A stretch of 9,131 nucleotides of DNA from the NCBI GenBank assembly GCA_036519575.1, contig DATDKZ010000167.1, positions 1 through 9,131 of the forward strand. The letters are read 5' to 3'. The position numbers were made by a program, and so were the translations under genes. Each line of letters opens with the position of its first letter. Position 1 is the stretch's first letter. Positions 1 through 7,805 of this stretch are shown one piece after another. Below the pieces are notes generated by a model. The model saw only the letters and a program-made list of their open reading frames with translations, was not told the DNA's origin and ran no database searches. The DNA is from AC-69 sp036519575. GTDB taxonomy: Bacteria > Actinomycetota > UBA4738 > HRBIN12.

Positions 1-31
1 GTCTGCCCATAGGGGAGCTGAGGCGCCTCTC

Positions 32-45
32 GCCGGAATTCCGGC
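32..45. promoter_or_regulatory. 14-bp perfect palindrome upstream of the sigma gene
   Basis: GCCGGAATTCCGGC reads the same on both strands and lies 56 bases upstream of the sigma factor ATG. It could be an operator or part of a leader hairpin. No clear -35/-10 pair is visible beside it, so its role is an inference from position and symmetry. Confidence 0.3.
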
Positions 46-59
46 ACGACCGGCGCTGT

Positions 60-72
60 TGCACCAGGTGCA
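60..72. promoter_or_regulatory. TGCACC-A-GGTGCA dyad just before the sigma RBS
   Basis: This is a perfect 6-bp inverted repeat around a single central A. The one-base centre cannot form a hairpin loop, so a dimeric-protein operator is a better reading than an RNA structure. It ends 9 bases before the GGAAGG ribosome-binding sequence (81-86) and directly before an alternative TTG start at 75. Confidence 0.3.
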
Positions 73-101
73 GATTGAAAGGAAGGAAACCCGAAACCAA
101 C

Positions 102-1172
<1,071 letters not shown>

Positions 1173-2379
1173 CGAGGTCGGGGCCGGCGGAGCGGGCGAC
1201 CGGCTCGCCGCCGCCGTCACGCCCGAGACGAGCGGCACGGTGGCCTCATCGCGAACGTCGAAGGCCGAGAGATCGAGCGGCTCCCCGCATCCCCCTGCGC
1301 CCACCAGCACGTGCGTGCGGTCGAGCCAGCCGAGCACCCGATTGGGCTCGGATACATCGGGGAGGATCGGGATCAGCTTCCGGTCGGGCCCACGGACCAC
1401 GGCCACGCCGTCGTCGCACGACGTCCCCAACGTGAGTCCAAGGAGTCTTCCACTCCGGCTGGGCGGCTGGAAGACCGACAGGACGTGCTGGCCCGCCTGG
1501 CCCCTCCACAGCCAGCGGATGAAGCTGCGATTCGCCAGGTCGAGAGCGAGCACCTCCGGGCGCCCGTCTGCGTGCTGGGCCGCGTAGACGAGGGTCCGTC
1601 CGTCGGCAGAAAACTCGAGCGCCCCGAACTCCGTCCCCACCTTACTGAACACGAGGCGCTTTGGATCCTCGCCGAGATTCGAGGAGAGCCAGATCGACTG
1701 GCGTCCTTCCCGCTCGGCCACGAAGGCCAGCGCGAGGCCGGAGGGGTGATACGTCACGCTCAGGTACGAGACCCCACGCAACGGCGAGATGTCGACGATC
1801 CCTTTCTGGTCGAGGTACCGCTTGTCGAGCTGGGTGCCGTCGTCTGAGACGAACGCCACGGCCGTCCCCACTGGATGTCCCCACGCCGAGGGGCCGGGCT
1901 GGACATCGAGGGGAGGCTGGAGGGTCTGGCCGCCGATCGCCTCCATGTGCAGCCCGCCGAGGAGGACCCGGTCCCCGAGAGGGCCCCAGCTGAACGGCCC
2001 AGGGTCCGTGACCTCGAACAAGCACGTCAGCGCGCCACTCGAGGGATCGAGTGCCCACGCCCGCCCCTGGGCCGCGAACGCCACCGTCTGGGAGGGCTCG
2101 GCGTGCCGATCTGAGCAGGTATGGGGGAGTGGATCGCCCGACGCGAGGAGCGTCCGGATGCCGGGCGTCTGGTTCCCTGGACCGGGCCCTCCGCTGTGTG
2201 GCGCACCGGTCGAGGACGTGCAGCCCGCCACCACCACCAGTGACGCGGCGAAAACCGCGCGAAGCCTGCTTTCCCTCCCGGCGGCTGTCCTCAACGGTCT
2301 GACTGTACCGCCTGACCACCTCCGCCCATGTTGGGTTCCCGCCGGCGTGCGTTTGTGGTTCGCTTGGAAGGTCATCGAG

Positions 2380-3003
2380 ATGGACGAGATCCAGATCGCG
2401 TCCGGCCGATCTTCGCTGCCCGGCGAGTTCACGGTCCCCTCAGATGCCGCCGGGATCGCCGTGTTCGCGCACGGGAGCGGGAGCAGCCGGCTGTCCCCTC
2501 GGAACGTCGCGGTTGCCCGCGCGCTGAACGGACGGGGGATCGCCACCCTGCTGTTTGACCTGCTCACACCGGCCGAGGCGGACGACCGAGGGAACGTGTT
2601 CAATATCGATCTGCTGTCCGACCGGCTCGAGACCGCCGCCCGATGGGCCATGACCTCGGAGAGGGGACCGGCAGGGCTCTCCGTCGGTCTGTTCGGCGCT
2701 AGCACCGGCACGGCAGCCGCCCTGGTCGTCGCGGCGCGACTCCCGGGCATCGGGGCCGTGGTCTCCCGAGGGGGACGCCCCGACCTGGCGGGCACTGTGC
2801 TGGAGGAGGTCACCGCTCCCACGCTCCTCATCGTCGGGAGCGAGGACCCCGTGGTCGTGGAGGTGAATCGGGAGGCGTTCGGGTCACTCCGCGGCGAGAA
2901 GCGCCTGGAGGTGATCCCCGGCGCGGGGCACCTGTTCGAGGAGCCGGGAGCCCTGGAACGCGTCGCCGGGCTGGCTGCCGATTGGTTCCTCCGACACTTC
3001 TAG
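2380..3003 (+). CDS. Alpha/beta hydrolase, dienelactone-hydrolase-like
   Basis: Predicted cytoplasmic serine hydrolase of 207 residues. The start ATG 2380 has GGAAGG (2366-2371) 8 bases upstream. HGSGSS (31-36) follows the third beta strand at the oxyanion position. The nucleophile elbow is GASTG with Ser108. Asp156 (GSEDP) and His184 (GAGH) are well placed to complete the triad. There is no signal peptide. The family includes dienelactone hydrolases and short esterases of unknown substrate; nothing nearby points to an aromatic-degradation pathway, so the substrate cannot be named. It is divergent from the lipoprotein and converges on the acyltransferase gene, sharing the CTAG at 3000-3003 as both stop codons. 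Confidence 0.88.
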   Translation: MDEIQIASGRSSLPGEFTVPSDAAGIAVFAHGSGSSRLSPRNVAVARALNGRGIATLLFDLLTPAEADDRGNVFNIDLLSDRLETAARWAMTSERGPAGLSVGLFGASTGTAAALVVAARLPGIGAVVSRGGRPDLAGTVLEEVTAPTLLIVGSEDPVVVEVNREAFGSLRGEKRLEVIPGAGHLFEEPGALERVAGLAADWFLRHF

Positions 3004-3692
3004 GTAGGAGGTGGGCGACCCCGACCCGCAAGGTCTCGGGCGGCGGCGGTCTGCTCGACGATCCGCGTCATGATCAGCTCAGTGAAGGCCTGAACGTCGT
3101 CGGGGGATGAGGGGTCCCCGAGGGGCTCGACGGGCGGGCCGAAGGCCAGGGCGACGGTGGGACGGAGCGGTCGGCGGAACCTGAGTCCGGTTCGAGGCCA
3201 TCGCATCTGCGTCCCCCAGATGCCCACTGGGATCACCGGCGCACGGGCGGCGAGCGCGATGCGAGCCACACCGGTCCGACCCCTGAGCATGGCGCCGTCC
3301 GGATCCGGGTTGACCGTCCCCTCTGGGAAGATCCCGGCGACGGCGCCGGAGCGGACGGTAGCGATCGCCTCGTCCAGAGCCCCGGAGTCGCCCATGCCGC
3401 GCCGGATCGGGATCTGCTTGAAGGTCCGGAGCCAGAAGCCGTGGAACCGCCGGTCGAAGAACTCCGCAGCGACCAGGTACCTGGTGGGGCGGTTTCGCCG
3501 CCGCGCCACCAGGTACGCGAGGACGACGCCGTCGAGCGAGCTCACGTGGTTCGCTGTCAGGAGGGCGTGACCGGCGCGAGGGATCCGTTCGATCCCGGCC
3601 CACCGGAGATCGAACAACAGCCGGAGCACCGGGCCGACCAGGGCGAGACCAGCCCGCCACCAACCGTTCAGCTCCGACCCGGGCCCCGGCAC
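3000..3692 (-). CDS. plsC: 1-acylglycerol-3-phosphate acyltransferase (PlsC family)
   Basis: Transfers an acyl chain to lysophosphatidic acid or a related lysophospholipid at the membrane, making phosphatidic acid. The four family blocks are in order: NHVSSLD (H49 and D54, the HX4D catalytic pair), IPIRRG (94-99), FPEGT (122-126, phosphate binding) and VIPVGIWG (153-160). A hydrophobic N-terminal stretch (about 12-27) can associate with the membrane. Length of 230 residues is normal. The GTG 3692 start has no good RBS; an internal GTG near residue 22 is possible. It lies 34 bases downstream of amt on the same strand, so it is probably co-transcribed. Actinobacteria often carry several PlsC paralogs, so acceptor specificity and the strict plsC label are uncertain. 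Confidence 0.88.
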   Translation of the reverse strand: MPGPGSELNGWWRAGLALVGPVLRLLFDLRWAGIERIPRAGHALLTANHVSSLDGVVLAYLVARRRNRPTRYLVAAEFFDRRFHGFWLRTFKQIPIRRGMGDSGALDEAIATVRSGAVAGIFPEGTVNPDPDGAMLRGRTGVARIALAARAPVIPVGIWGTQMRWPRTGLRFRRPLRPTVALAFGPPVEPLGDPSSPDDVQAFTELIMTRIVEQTAAARDLAGRGRPPPT

Positions 3693-3726
3693 GGCCGGAT
3701 GCTACCGACCACGCTGGGCCGCGACC

Positions 3727-5112
3727 CTACTCGCTTCCCGTCCGGGCGACCTCTCCGTTCCCGGCCCGGGAGAGGTCCAGGACGCGTCTGGCCGTCTCCA
3801 AGAGGATGACCTCGGGGATCTCGATCTCTCGGTCGCCGTCGCGGATCACGTACATGCCATCGCCGGCGCCGCCCACCGGCGTGGCCGCTCGCTCGGTCCA
3901 TGCGTACGCGGCCTCGCCGTGCTGGGAGACATCGAGCCCGACCTCCTCGTCGTCCTCGCTCGCGCGGAGGCCGACCAGCAGGTCGGTTGCCTTGAGGATC
4001 ACCCACGTGGCGGCGAACGAGAAGATCAAGGTCACGCCGACGGCCGCGGCCTGCCTTCCGAGCTGTTCGATGCCGCCTGCCGCACCCGCCGGGTTGACGG
4101 CCAGGCTGGCGAACACCCCGGTCAGCAACGCTCCGACGATCCCTCCGACCATGTGCACGCCGACCACGTCGAGCGAGTCGTCGTAGCCGAACCGTGATTT
4201 CAGGCCCACCGCGAAGTAGCACACCGCCCCTCCCGCCAGGCCGATGGCGATGGCGGGGAGCGGGCCGACGTAACCGGACGCTGGGGTGATGGCCACGAGG
4301 CCGGCCACGGCACCGGTAGCCGCGCCGATCGTGGTGGCCTTGCCGTGCTGGAGCCATTCGGGGATCAGCCACCCGAGCATCGCCGACGCGGCGCCGAGCT
4401 GTGTGGCCACGAACGCGCTGCTGGCCAGGCCGCCGGCGGCGAGGGCACTGCCCGCGTTGAACCCGAACCACCCGAACCACAGGATGCCGGCGCCCAGGAT
4501 CACCATCGGCACGTTGTGGGGGACGAATGCCCTCGATCCGTAGCCCTGTCGCTTCCCTAGGTACAGGATGACCGTCAGTGCGGCGACACCCGCGTTGATG
4601 TGCACAACCGTCCCACCGGCGAAGTCGATCGCTCCAACCCCATTCGCTCCGAGGAACCCACCTCCCCACACCCAGTGCGCGAGCGGCGCGTACACCAGCA
4701 CCGACCACAACCCCAGGAACAGCAGGTACCCGGAGAACTTCATGCGTTCCGCGAACGCTCCCGTGATGAGGGCCGGCGTAATGATGGCGAACATCAGTTG
4801 GAAGGCCATGAACGCGCTGGCGGGCACGGTGGGCGCGAGGGGGCTCGGAGCGGCGCCAACGCCATTCAGTCCCAGGAAGTCCAGTCCACCGACGACGTGC
4901 CCGCGGTCCGGCCCGAAGGCCAGCGTGTAGCCCACCAGGACCCAGAGCACGGAGACCACGGCCAGGGCCACGAACGACTGCATCACGATGCCCAGCACGT
5001 TCTTGGCCCGGACCAGGCCGCCGTAGAAGAGCGCGAGTCCCGGTGTCATGAACATCACCAACGCCGCGGCTGCCAACAACCACGCGGTATCGCCAGGAAC
5101 GACCTTCGGCAC
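3727..5112 (-). CDS. amt: Ammonium transporter (Amt/AmtB family)
   Basis: Integral membrane channel-transporter for ammonium. About 11 hydrophobic segments are visible, starting with the one at residues 10-30. Family landmarks, numbered from GTG 5112: FQLMFAIITPALITGAFAER; the signature DFAGGTVVHINAG with D163 and the first pore His171; the second pore His320 in VGVHMVGG; and the cytoplasmic C-terminal region ending GLDVSQHGEAAY, which in AmtB contacts PII (GlnK). GTG 5112 is preferred over GTG 5118, because the GGAGG at 5122-5118 would overlap the first and sits 5 bases before the second. A C-terminal extension of about 58 residues follows the usual end and includes MYVIRDGDREIEIPEVILLE, of unknown role. 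No glnK/glnB gene is adjacent. plsC follows after 34 bases. Confidence 0.95.
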   Translation of the reverse strand: MPKVVPGDTAWLLAAAALVMFMTPGLALFYGGLVRAKNVLGIVMQSFVALAVVSVLWVLVGYTLAFGPDRGHVVGGLDFLGLNGVGAAPSPLAPTVPASAFMAFQLMFAIITPALITGAFAERMKFSGYLLFLGLWSVLVYAPLAHWVWGGGFLGANGVGAIDFAGGTVVHINAGVAALTVILYLGKRQGYGSRAFVPHNVPMVILGAGILWFGWFGFNAGSALAAGGLASSAFVATQLGAASAMLGWLIPEWLQHGKATTIGAATGAVAGLVAITPASGYVGPLPAIAIGLAGGAVCYFAVGLKSRFGYDDSLDVVGVHMVGGIVGALLTGVFASLAVNPAGAAGGIEQLGRQAAAVGVTLIFSFAATWVILKATDLLVGLRASEDDEEVGLDVSQHGEAAYAWTERAATPVGGAGDGMYVIRDGDREIEIPEVILLETARRVLDLSRAGNGEVARTGSE

Positions 5113-5140
5113 GGACACCTCCCCCGATCGGTTCCTCGCG

Positions 5141-5168
5141 TTTATAGGCGAAGGCTGTTTCGCCGCAA
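5141..5168 (-). promoter_or_regulatory. Candidate amt promoter with a dyad in the spacer
   Basis: On the minus strand, TTGCGG (5168-5163), a 16-base spacer and TATAAA (5146-5141) form a plausible sigma-70 promoter. Transcription would begin about 20 bases before the amt Shine-Dalgarno. The inverted repeat GGCGAA (5147-5152)/TTCGCC (5159-5164), 6 bases apart, fills the spacer and touches the -35 box, a classic place for a repressor operator. Confidence 0.55.
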
Positions 5169-5179
5169 TATCCGACGTG

Positions 5180-5195
5180 TTTCGAGTGCGTTAAC
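5180..5195. repeat. 16-bp direct repeat, left copy (candidate attachment core)
   Basis: TTTCGAGTGCGTTAAC is repeated exactly and in the same orientation at 8341-8356. The left copy sits just upstream of the amt promoter without breaking it. Extended by GC it contains the palindrome GCGTTAACGC (5188-5197), which the right copy lacks. The attachment-site reading is an inference from the pair, from the change in composition inside, and from the excisionase-like gene between them. Confidence 0.55.
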
Positions 5196-5216
5196 GCTGG
5201 ATAGGGCGTTTCTAGA

Positions 5217-5309
5217 TAGATGCACCCCGCCTAGACGGGTGGGGGTGGTCCTCGATCTGCCAGACCAGGTGGGGTGGGGTAGCTTGGCTACCTGAGATCA
5301 ATGCATCTA
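5217..5309. other. Possible four-stem structured element (RNA or DNA)
   Basis: TAGATGCA (5217-5224) pairs with TGCATCTA (5302-5309). Between them lie three hairpins: CCCCGCC (5225-5231) with 5238-5244 including one G-U; TGGTC (5246-5250) with GACCA (5263-5267); and GGTAGC (5278-5283) with GCTACC (5287-5292). Together they can draw a cloverleaf-like junction. It is not a tRNA, because the loop of the last arm is only 3 bases and no TTCRA loop is present. Alternative: G runs at 5237-5239, 5241-5245, 5271-5274 and 5276-5279 could form a quadruplex. Which strand, if either, is transcribed is unknown. Confidence 0.35.
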
Positions 5310-5333
5310 CCAGGGCGGACACATTGTGACGGG

Positions 5334-5353
5334 TTGACACCTAGTTGACAGTG
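5334..5353 (+). repeat. Tandem TTGACA motif, left arm-type site
   Basis: TTGACAC (5334-5340), CTAG, TTGACAGTG (5345-5353). The two TTGACA cores are 11 bp apart, one helical turn. The same pair occurs on the minus strand at 8269-8249 with a 5-base spacer. The right half overlaps the inverted repeat GTGCC (5351-5355)/GGCAC (5364-5368). TTGACA is also a consensus -35 box, but there is no good -10 at 16-18 bases and no plus-strand gene downstream, so a binding site is favoured over a promoter. Confidence 0.5.
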
Positions 5354-5668
5354 CCAAGCTACAGGCACGGTTATAGGCCTCGCGTTGTATCCCTGGAAAC
5401 GAGTCATTCAGGCCCTTCCGCGTTATTACCGGCCTGTGATTCCCCCTTTGGGGGGTTGCAAGGCCGCTTGGACGCGCATGGTCGTCTCCGCGTTCCGTAG
5501 TCAGGAACACAGCAGGCCCCGTTCTAGGCCCTTCGTCCGCGATCTGAGGGCAAAGGGTGGGGTTAGGGCCCGGATATGTGCAAGGTCGGCTCATCGCGAG
5601 TGCACAGCGTTAGGCTCCCTGCCTCGTTGCTCGATGCGTGACGACCTGGAACCTGGAGCGCGGCAAGT
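5354..5668. other. Gene-free stretch with short hairpins
   Basis: No convincing gene. Open frames exist on both strands, but none has a good RBS with a plausible protein. Visible inverted repeats are CAGGCC (5409-5414)/GGCCTG (5431-5436) with a 16-base loop and CCCCC (5442-5446)/GGGGG (5450-5454) with a TTT loop. It lies downstream of the minus-strand lipoprotein gene and may hold its transcript end, but no T run follows either hairpin on that strand. Confidence 0.4.
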
Positions 5669-6421
5669 TCAGCCTGGCCGAGCGACGCTGAGTTCAATAG
5701 GGAGTCTCGCTCTCAGCGCAGAGGGAATACGGGCATAGACGTTGCCTGAAAGAAGCACCTCGATGAGCCGAAACTCCGGAGAGGTTCGGGCTCGTCGAAA
5801 GAAGGCGAACCGGACCTTCAATCCGCGTTCCGCGAGGCTTGTACCAAGGAAGAAGTAGCCTAGGTCTTCGCCTAGCGCACCATCCTTGACCTCAGCGTCA
5901 ACAGATACAACCCGCTCGGGTCTAATGGAGAGGTCACTCGTCCAGTCGAGCACAATCATCATTCCGCATGCGACCAGGTGAAACGGTGGTCTTGCGCGCA
6001 GGTCGCAGGTATCGACAGGTAGGGGAGGGAATGTGAACGTACCGACTTGACGGCCTTCGATCTTCAAGTTCCAGCTTTTGCCAATGGTCGGCGGAAAGAA
6101 GAGGTAGTTGTACCAGCCGCCCTCCCCCGTCTGCTCAAACGTGCCTCCACTCGACTCTAGTCGGGATGAACCTTGAACCAGCTCAGCCGCGACCAACTCC
6201 GGTCCGTTGTGCAAGCAAAGGACAACTACCGTGACGCTCCGGTCTCGAAAGGCAGTTCCAGGAAGAAGCCCTCCTCCCTGGTCATGTCTGGGGACGGTCA
6301 ACTGAGCACGTCGCACAGACCCGTCCTCAATGCCACCTCTTGGCACGTCACACGTCGACCGCGTGGCTTTTGAGGAACACCCCCCGCCGAGGACGACGAT
6401 CAAGAGGACACTGAGGGCCAA
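5669..6421 (-). CDS. Putative lipoprotein, unknown family
   Basis: Not recognised. From TTG 6421 the protein begins with a hydrophobic run ending in the lipobox LGGGC (Cys15), so it is probably exported and lipid-anchored. The mature part of about 235 residues has four further cysteines (STCD, VLCL, DTCD, VACG), beta-rich stretches and a charged C-terminal third ending in ELSVARPG. The signal lacks the usual N-terminal Lys/Arg; the frame stays open for a few codons upstream and includes an Arg (RGSEC), so the true start may be a rarer codon further back. It follows the secreted-protein gene by 20 bases on the same strand, so the two are very likely one operon and may work as a secreted/anchored pair. 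Base composition is lower in GC than the flanking genes, which suggests acquisition. Function cannot be named. Confidence 0.65.
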   Translation of the reverse strand: MALSVLLIVVLGGGCSSKATRSTCDVPRGGIEDGSVRRAQLTVPRHDQGGGLLPGTAFRDRSVTVVVLCLHNGPELVAAELVQGSSRLESSGGTFEQTGEGGWYNYLFFPPTIGKSWNLKIEGRQVGTFTFPPLPVDTCDLRARPPFHLVACGMMIVLDWTSDLSIRPERVVSVDAEVKDGALGEDLGYFFLGTSLAERGLKVRFAFFRRARTSPEFRLIEVLLSGNVYARIPSALRARLPIELSVARPG

Positions 6422-6441
6422 GCACTCCGAACCTCTTGAAC

Positions 6442-7014
6442 CTATGGGTTGGAGTCCGGGCAGAAAAGCTGTCCAGTTTGAGTTAGGTCAAGCACGAGGC
6501 ACAATGGGTCCGGATTTAGAGCGGCTCCACTCGCGGTCTTGGCGTGACCGTCGCCCGATCCTCCCGCCGCACAGATCATACATCCCGTCTCAACTCGGAT
6601 GTACTTGAAACTAGTTGAGACACCGCCCTCCGCGGTCTCGTTGTTGCCGCAGCGAGTCCCACATCCAAAGACCGGGCTCCACGTACCCTCTTTGTGCTGC
6701 TCAAGATAGACGCCATTGCATTTGTGCCCATCCTGTTGGGCACGCGTATGACTCGTAGGCACCTTGCGACCGGACATCGCTTGGCGAGTGAACTTTGTAA
6801 AGACCCCCGTGATCTTGTACGTTGTGGTCCCGCCTGTGCAACTGCTCCTGCTGTAAACAACCCTTACCCTCATTGTTACGGTGCCGTCGTTGGTTGAGAT
6901 AGTCCGGTTCAGCTCATCCGCACCAGCGGTTTGGGCCATAAGAACAAGTGCAAGTGAGCAGACGAATGCAAGCACCCTAAGCGTTGGCAGCGATCCCTTC
7001 CCGGCTCGTGCCAT
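6442..7014 (-). CDS. Secreted cysteine-rich protein, unknown family
   Basis: Not recognised. ATG 7014 has a strong GGAGG (7024-7020) 5 bases upstream. It encodes 190 residues with a clear Sec signal peptide: R3, K6 and R13, then a hydrophobic core and likely cleavage after Ala32 in TAGA-DE. The mature protein of about 158 residues has eight cysteines, including CGTRC and CMIC, consistent with disulfide bonding outside the cell or, less likely, metal binding. The N-terminal half (TVTMRVRVVYSR, TTTYKITGVFTKF) looks like beta strands. It is the first gene of an operon with the lipoprotein downstream. The frame is open upstream to 7359, but that part is antisense to the kinase and lacks the RBS. 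The low GC content stands out. A surface, toxin, inhibitor or exclusion function is possible, but nothing in the sequence decides it. Confidence 0.7.
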   Translation of the reverse strand: MARAGKGSLPTLRVLAFVCSLALVLMAQTAGADELNRTISTNDGTVTMRVRVVYSRSSCTGGTTTYKITGVFTKFTRQAMSGRKVPTSHTRAQQDGHKCNGVYLEQHKEGTWSPVFGCGTRCGNNETAEGGVSTSFKYIRVETGCMICAAGGSGDGHAKTASGAALNPDPLCLVLDLTQTGQLFCPDSNP

Positions 7015-7059
7015 GATCCCCTCCCTCGACATCTCAACCGATACAGGCACCTCTTCTGG

Positions 7060-7088
7060 AACGTATTCCTGGGGGTGGTCTGCGTCAA
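7060..7088 (-). promoter_or_regulatory. Candidate promoter of the secreted protein/lipoprotein operon
   Basis: Minus strand: TTGACG (7088-7083), a 17-base spacer, TACGTT (7065-7060). The -35 is five of six to consensus and the -10 is weak. Predicted transcription begins about 40 bases before ATG 7014. Confidence 0.45.
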
Positions 7089-7271
7089 GTTCCCGGTTCC
7101 ATGTGGACGAATGTAGTTCCGCTCCCGCCAACGGCGCTTGCGTTCGGTCCCGGTCATTTAGCCCTCGCTTGCTCCGGGGTACTGTCGCTGCCCCAAAGGA
7201 TTGGACCGTAGGATCGCGGAGTGGGGGAGTCCTGTCGATGCTGGGCGTCCGCTCGGATACGGGGGATGATG

Positions 7272-7805
7272 ATGCGACCAACACTGTTCCTGACTGTGGG
7301 ACTCCCATCCACCGGGAAGACCACTGCCGCGCGGCGCATAGAGATCGAGCAGAAAGCACTTCGTCTCACGAAGGACGAATGGGTGAAAGCCCTCTACGGG
7401 CACGAGAATCCGCCATCGGCCCAGGACGTGATCGAAGGACGGCTCATCCAGATCGGGCTGCGGGTCCTCGAGCTCGGCAAGAACGTCGTGATCGACTACG
7501 GCCTCTGGGGTCGAGACGAGCGCTCCGCTCTACGGCAGGCGGCAGCAGACCTGGGCGCGATGGTGGAGTTGCGCTACTTCGAACTCACCCCAGCCGAGCA
7601 ACGAAGACGACTTGATCAGCGCCAAGCCGAAGCGCCACACACAACTTGGCCTATGGTCGACGAGGAACTCGCCGAGTGGGCTGACAACATCGACATCCCA
7701 ACGCCAGGTGAACTCGACGGCAGTGAGCCTATTGATGACCCACCGGCTGGATTCGCGACGTGGGACGACTGGCGCAGCCATCGCTGGCCGTCGTCGGTCT
7801 CCTGA
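7272..7805 (+). CDS. P-loop ATP-binding kinase-like protein (AAA_33 / zeta-toxin-like)
   Basis: Small cytoplasmic P-loop NTPase of 177 residues, probably a phosphotransferase on a small molecule or nucleotide. Walker A is GLPSTGKT (10-17). Asp35 in LTKDEW is at the usual general-base/substrate position. Strand NVVIDYG (71-77) with Asp75 resembles the Walker B region. RRRLDQR (111-117) can supply the lid arginines. This layout is shared by the AAA_33 group, chloramphenicol phosphotransferase-like proteins and zeta toxins; substrate is unknown and no epsilon-like antitoxin was identified. Three ATGs follow each other at 7266, 7269 and 7272; the GGGGG at 7261-7265 is best spaced for 7272. It is divergent from the secreted-protein operon across about 257 bases. 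Its last 77 bases overlap the convergent 92-residue gene. Only a weak -35/-10 pair (TTTAGC 7157, TACTGT 7180) was seen upstream. Confidence 0.8.
   Translation: MRPTLFLTVGLPSTGKTTAARRIEIEQKALRLTKDEWVKALYGHENPPSAQDVIEGRLIQIGLRVLELGKNVVIDYGLWGRDERSALRQAAADLGAMVELRYFELTPAEQRRRLDQRQAEAPHTTWPMVDEELAEWADNIDIPTPGELDGSEPIDDPPAGFATWDDWRSHRWPSSVS

Noticed and set aside
43..63. GGCACG...TTGCA resembling a sigma-54 promoter before the sigma gene.
   Set aside because: The GG and GC elements are 18 bases apart instead of about 12.
2295..2831. N-terminal extension of the beta-propeller lipoprotein frame.
   Set aside because: It is antisense to the hydrolase, has no RBS, and would put a long non-signal segment before an intact lipoprotein signal.
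3472..3516. ACCAGGTAC repeats and a 14-bp palindrome.
   Set aside because: They lie inside plsC and arise from the repeated YLVA coding segments (residues 60-63 and 72-75).
5609..5615. GTTAGGC, a match to the integron attC core (GTTRRRY).
   Set aside because: No RYYYAAC partner lies 50-140 bases upstream and there is no integron integrase; a 7-base match is expected by chance.
5307..5738. Open frames on both strands in the left non-coding part of the island, checked for a broken integrase.
   Set aside because: No recombinase motifs, no convincing RBS and atypical composition; treated as non-coding.
7015..7359. N-terminal extension of the secreted Cys-rich protein frame.
   Set aside because: ATG 7014 has a strong RBS and a full signal peptide; the extension overlaps the kinase start in antisense.
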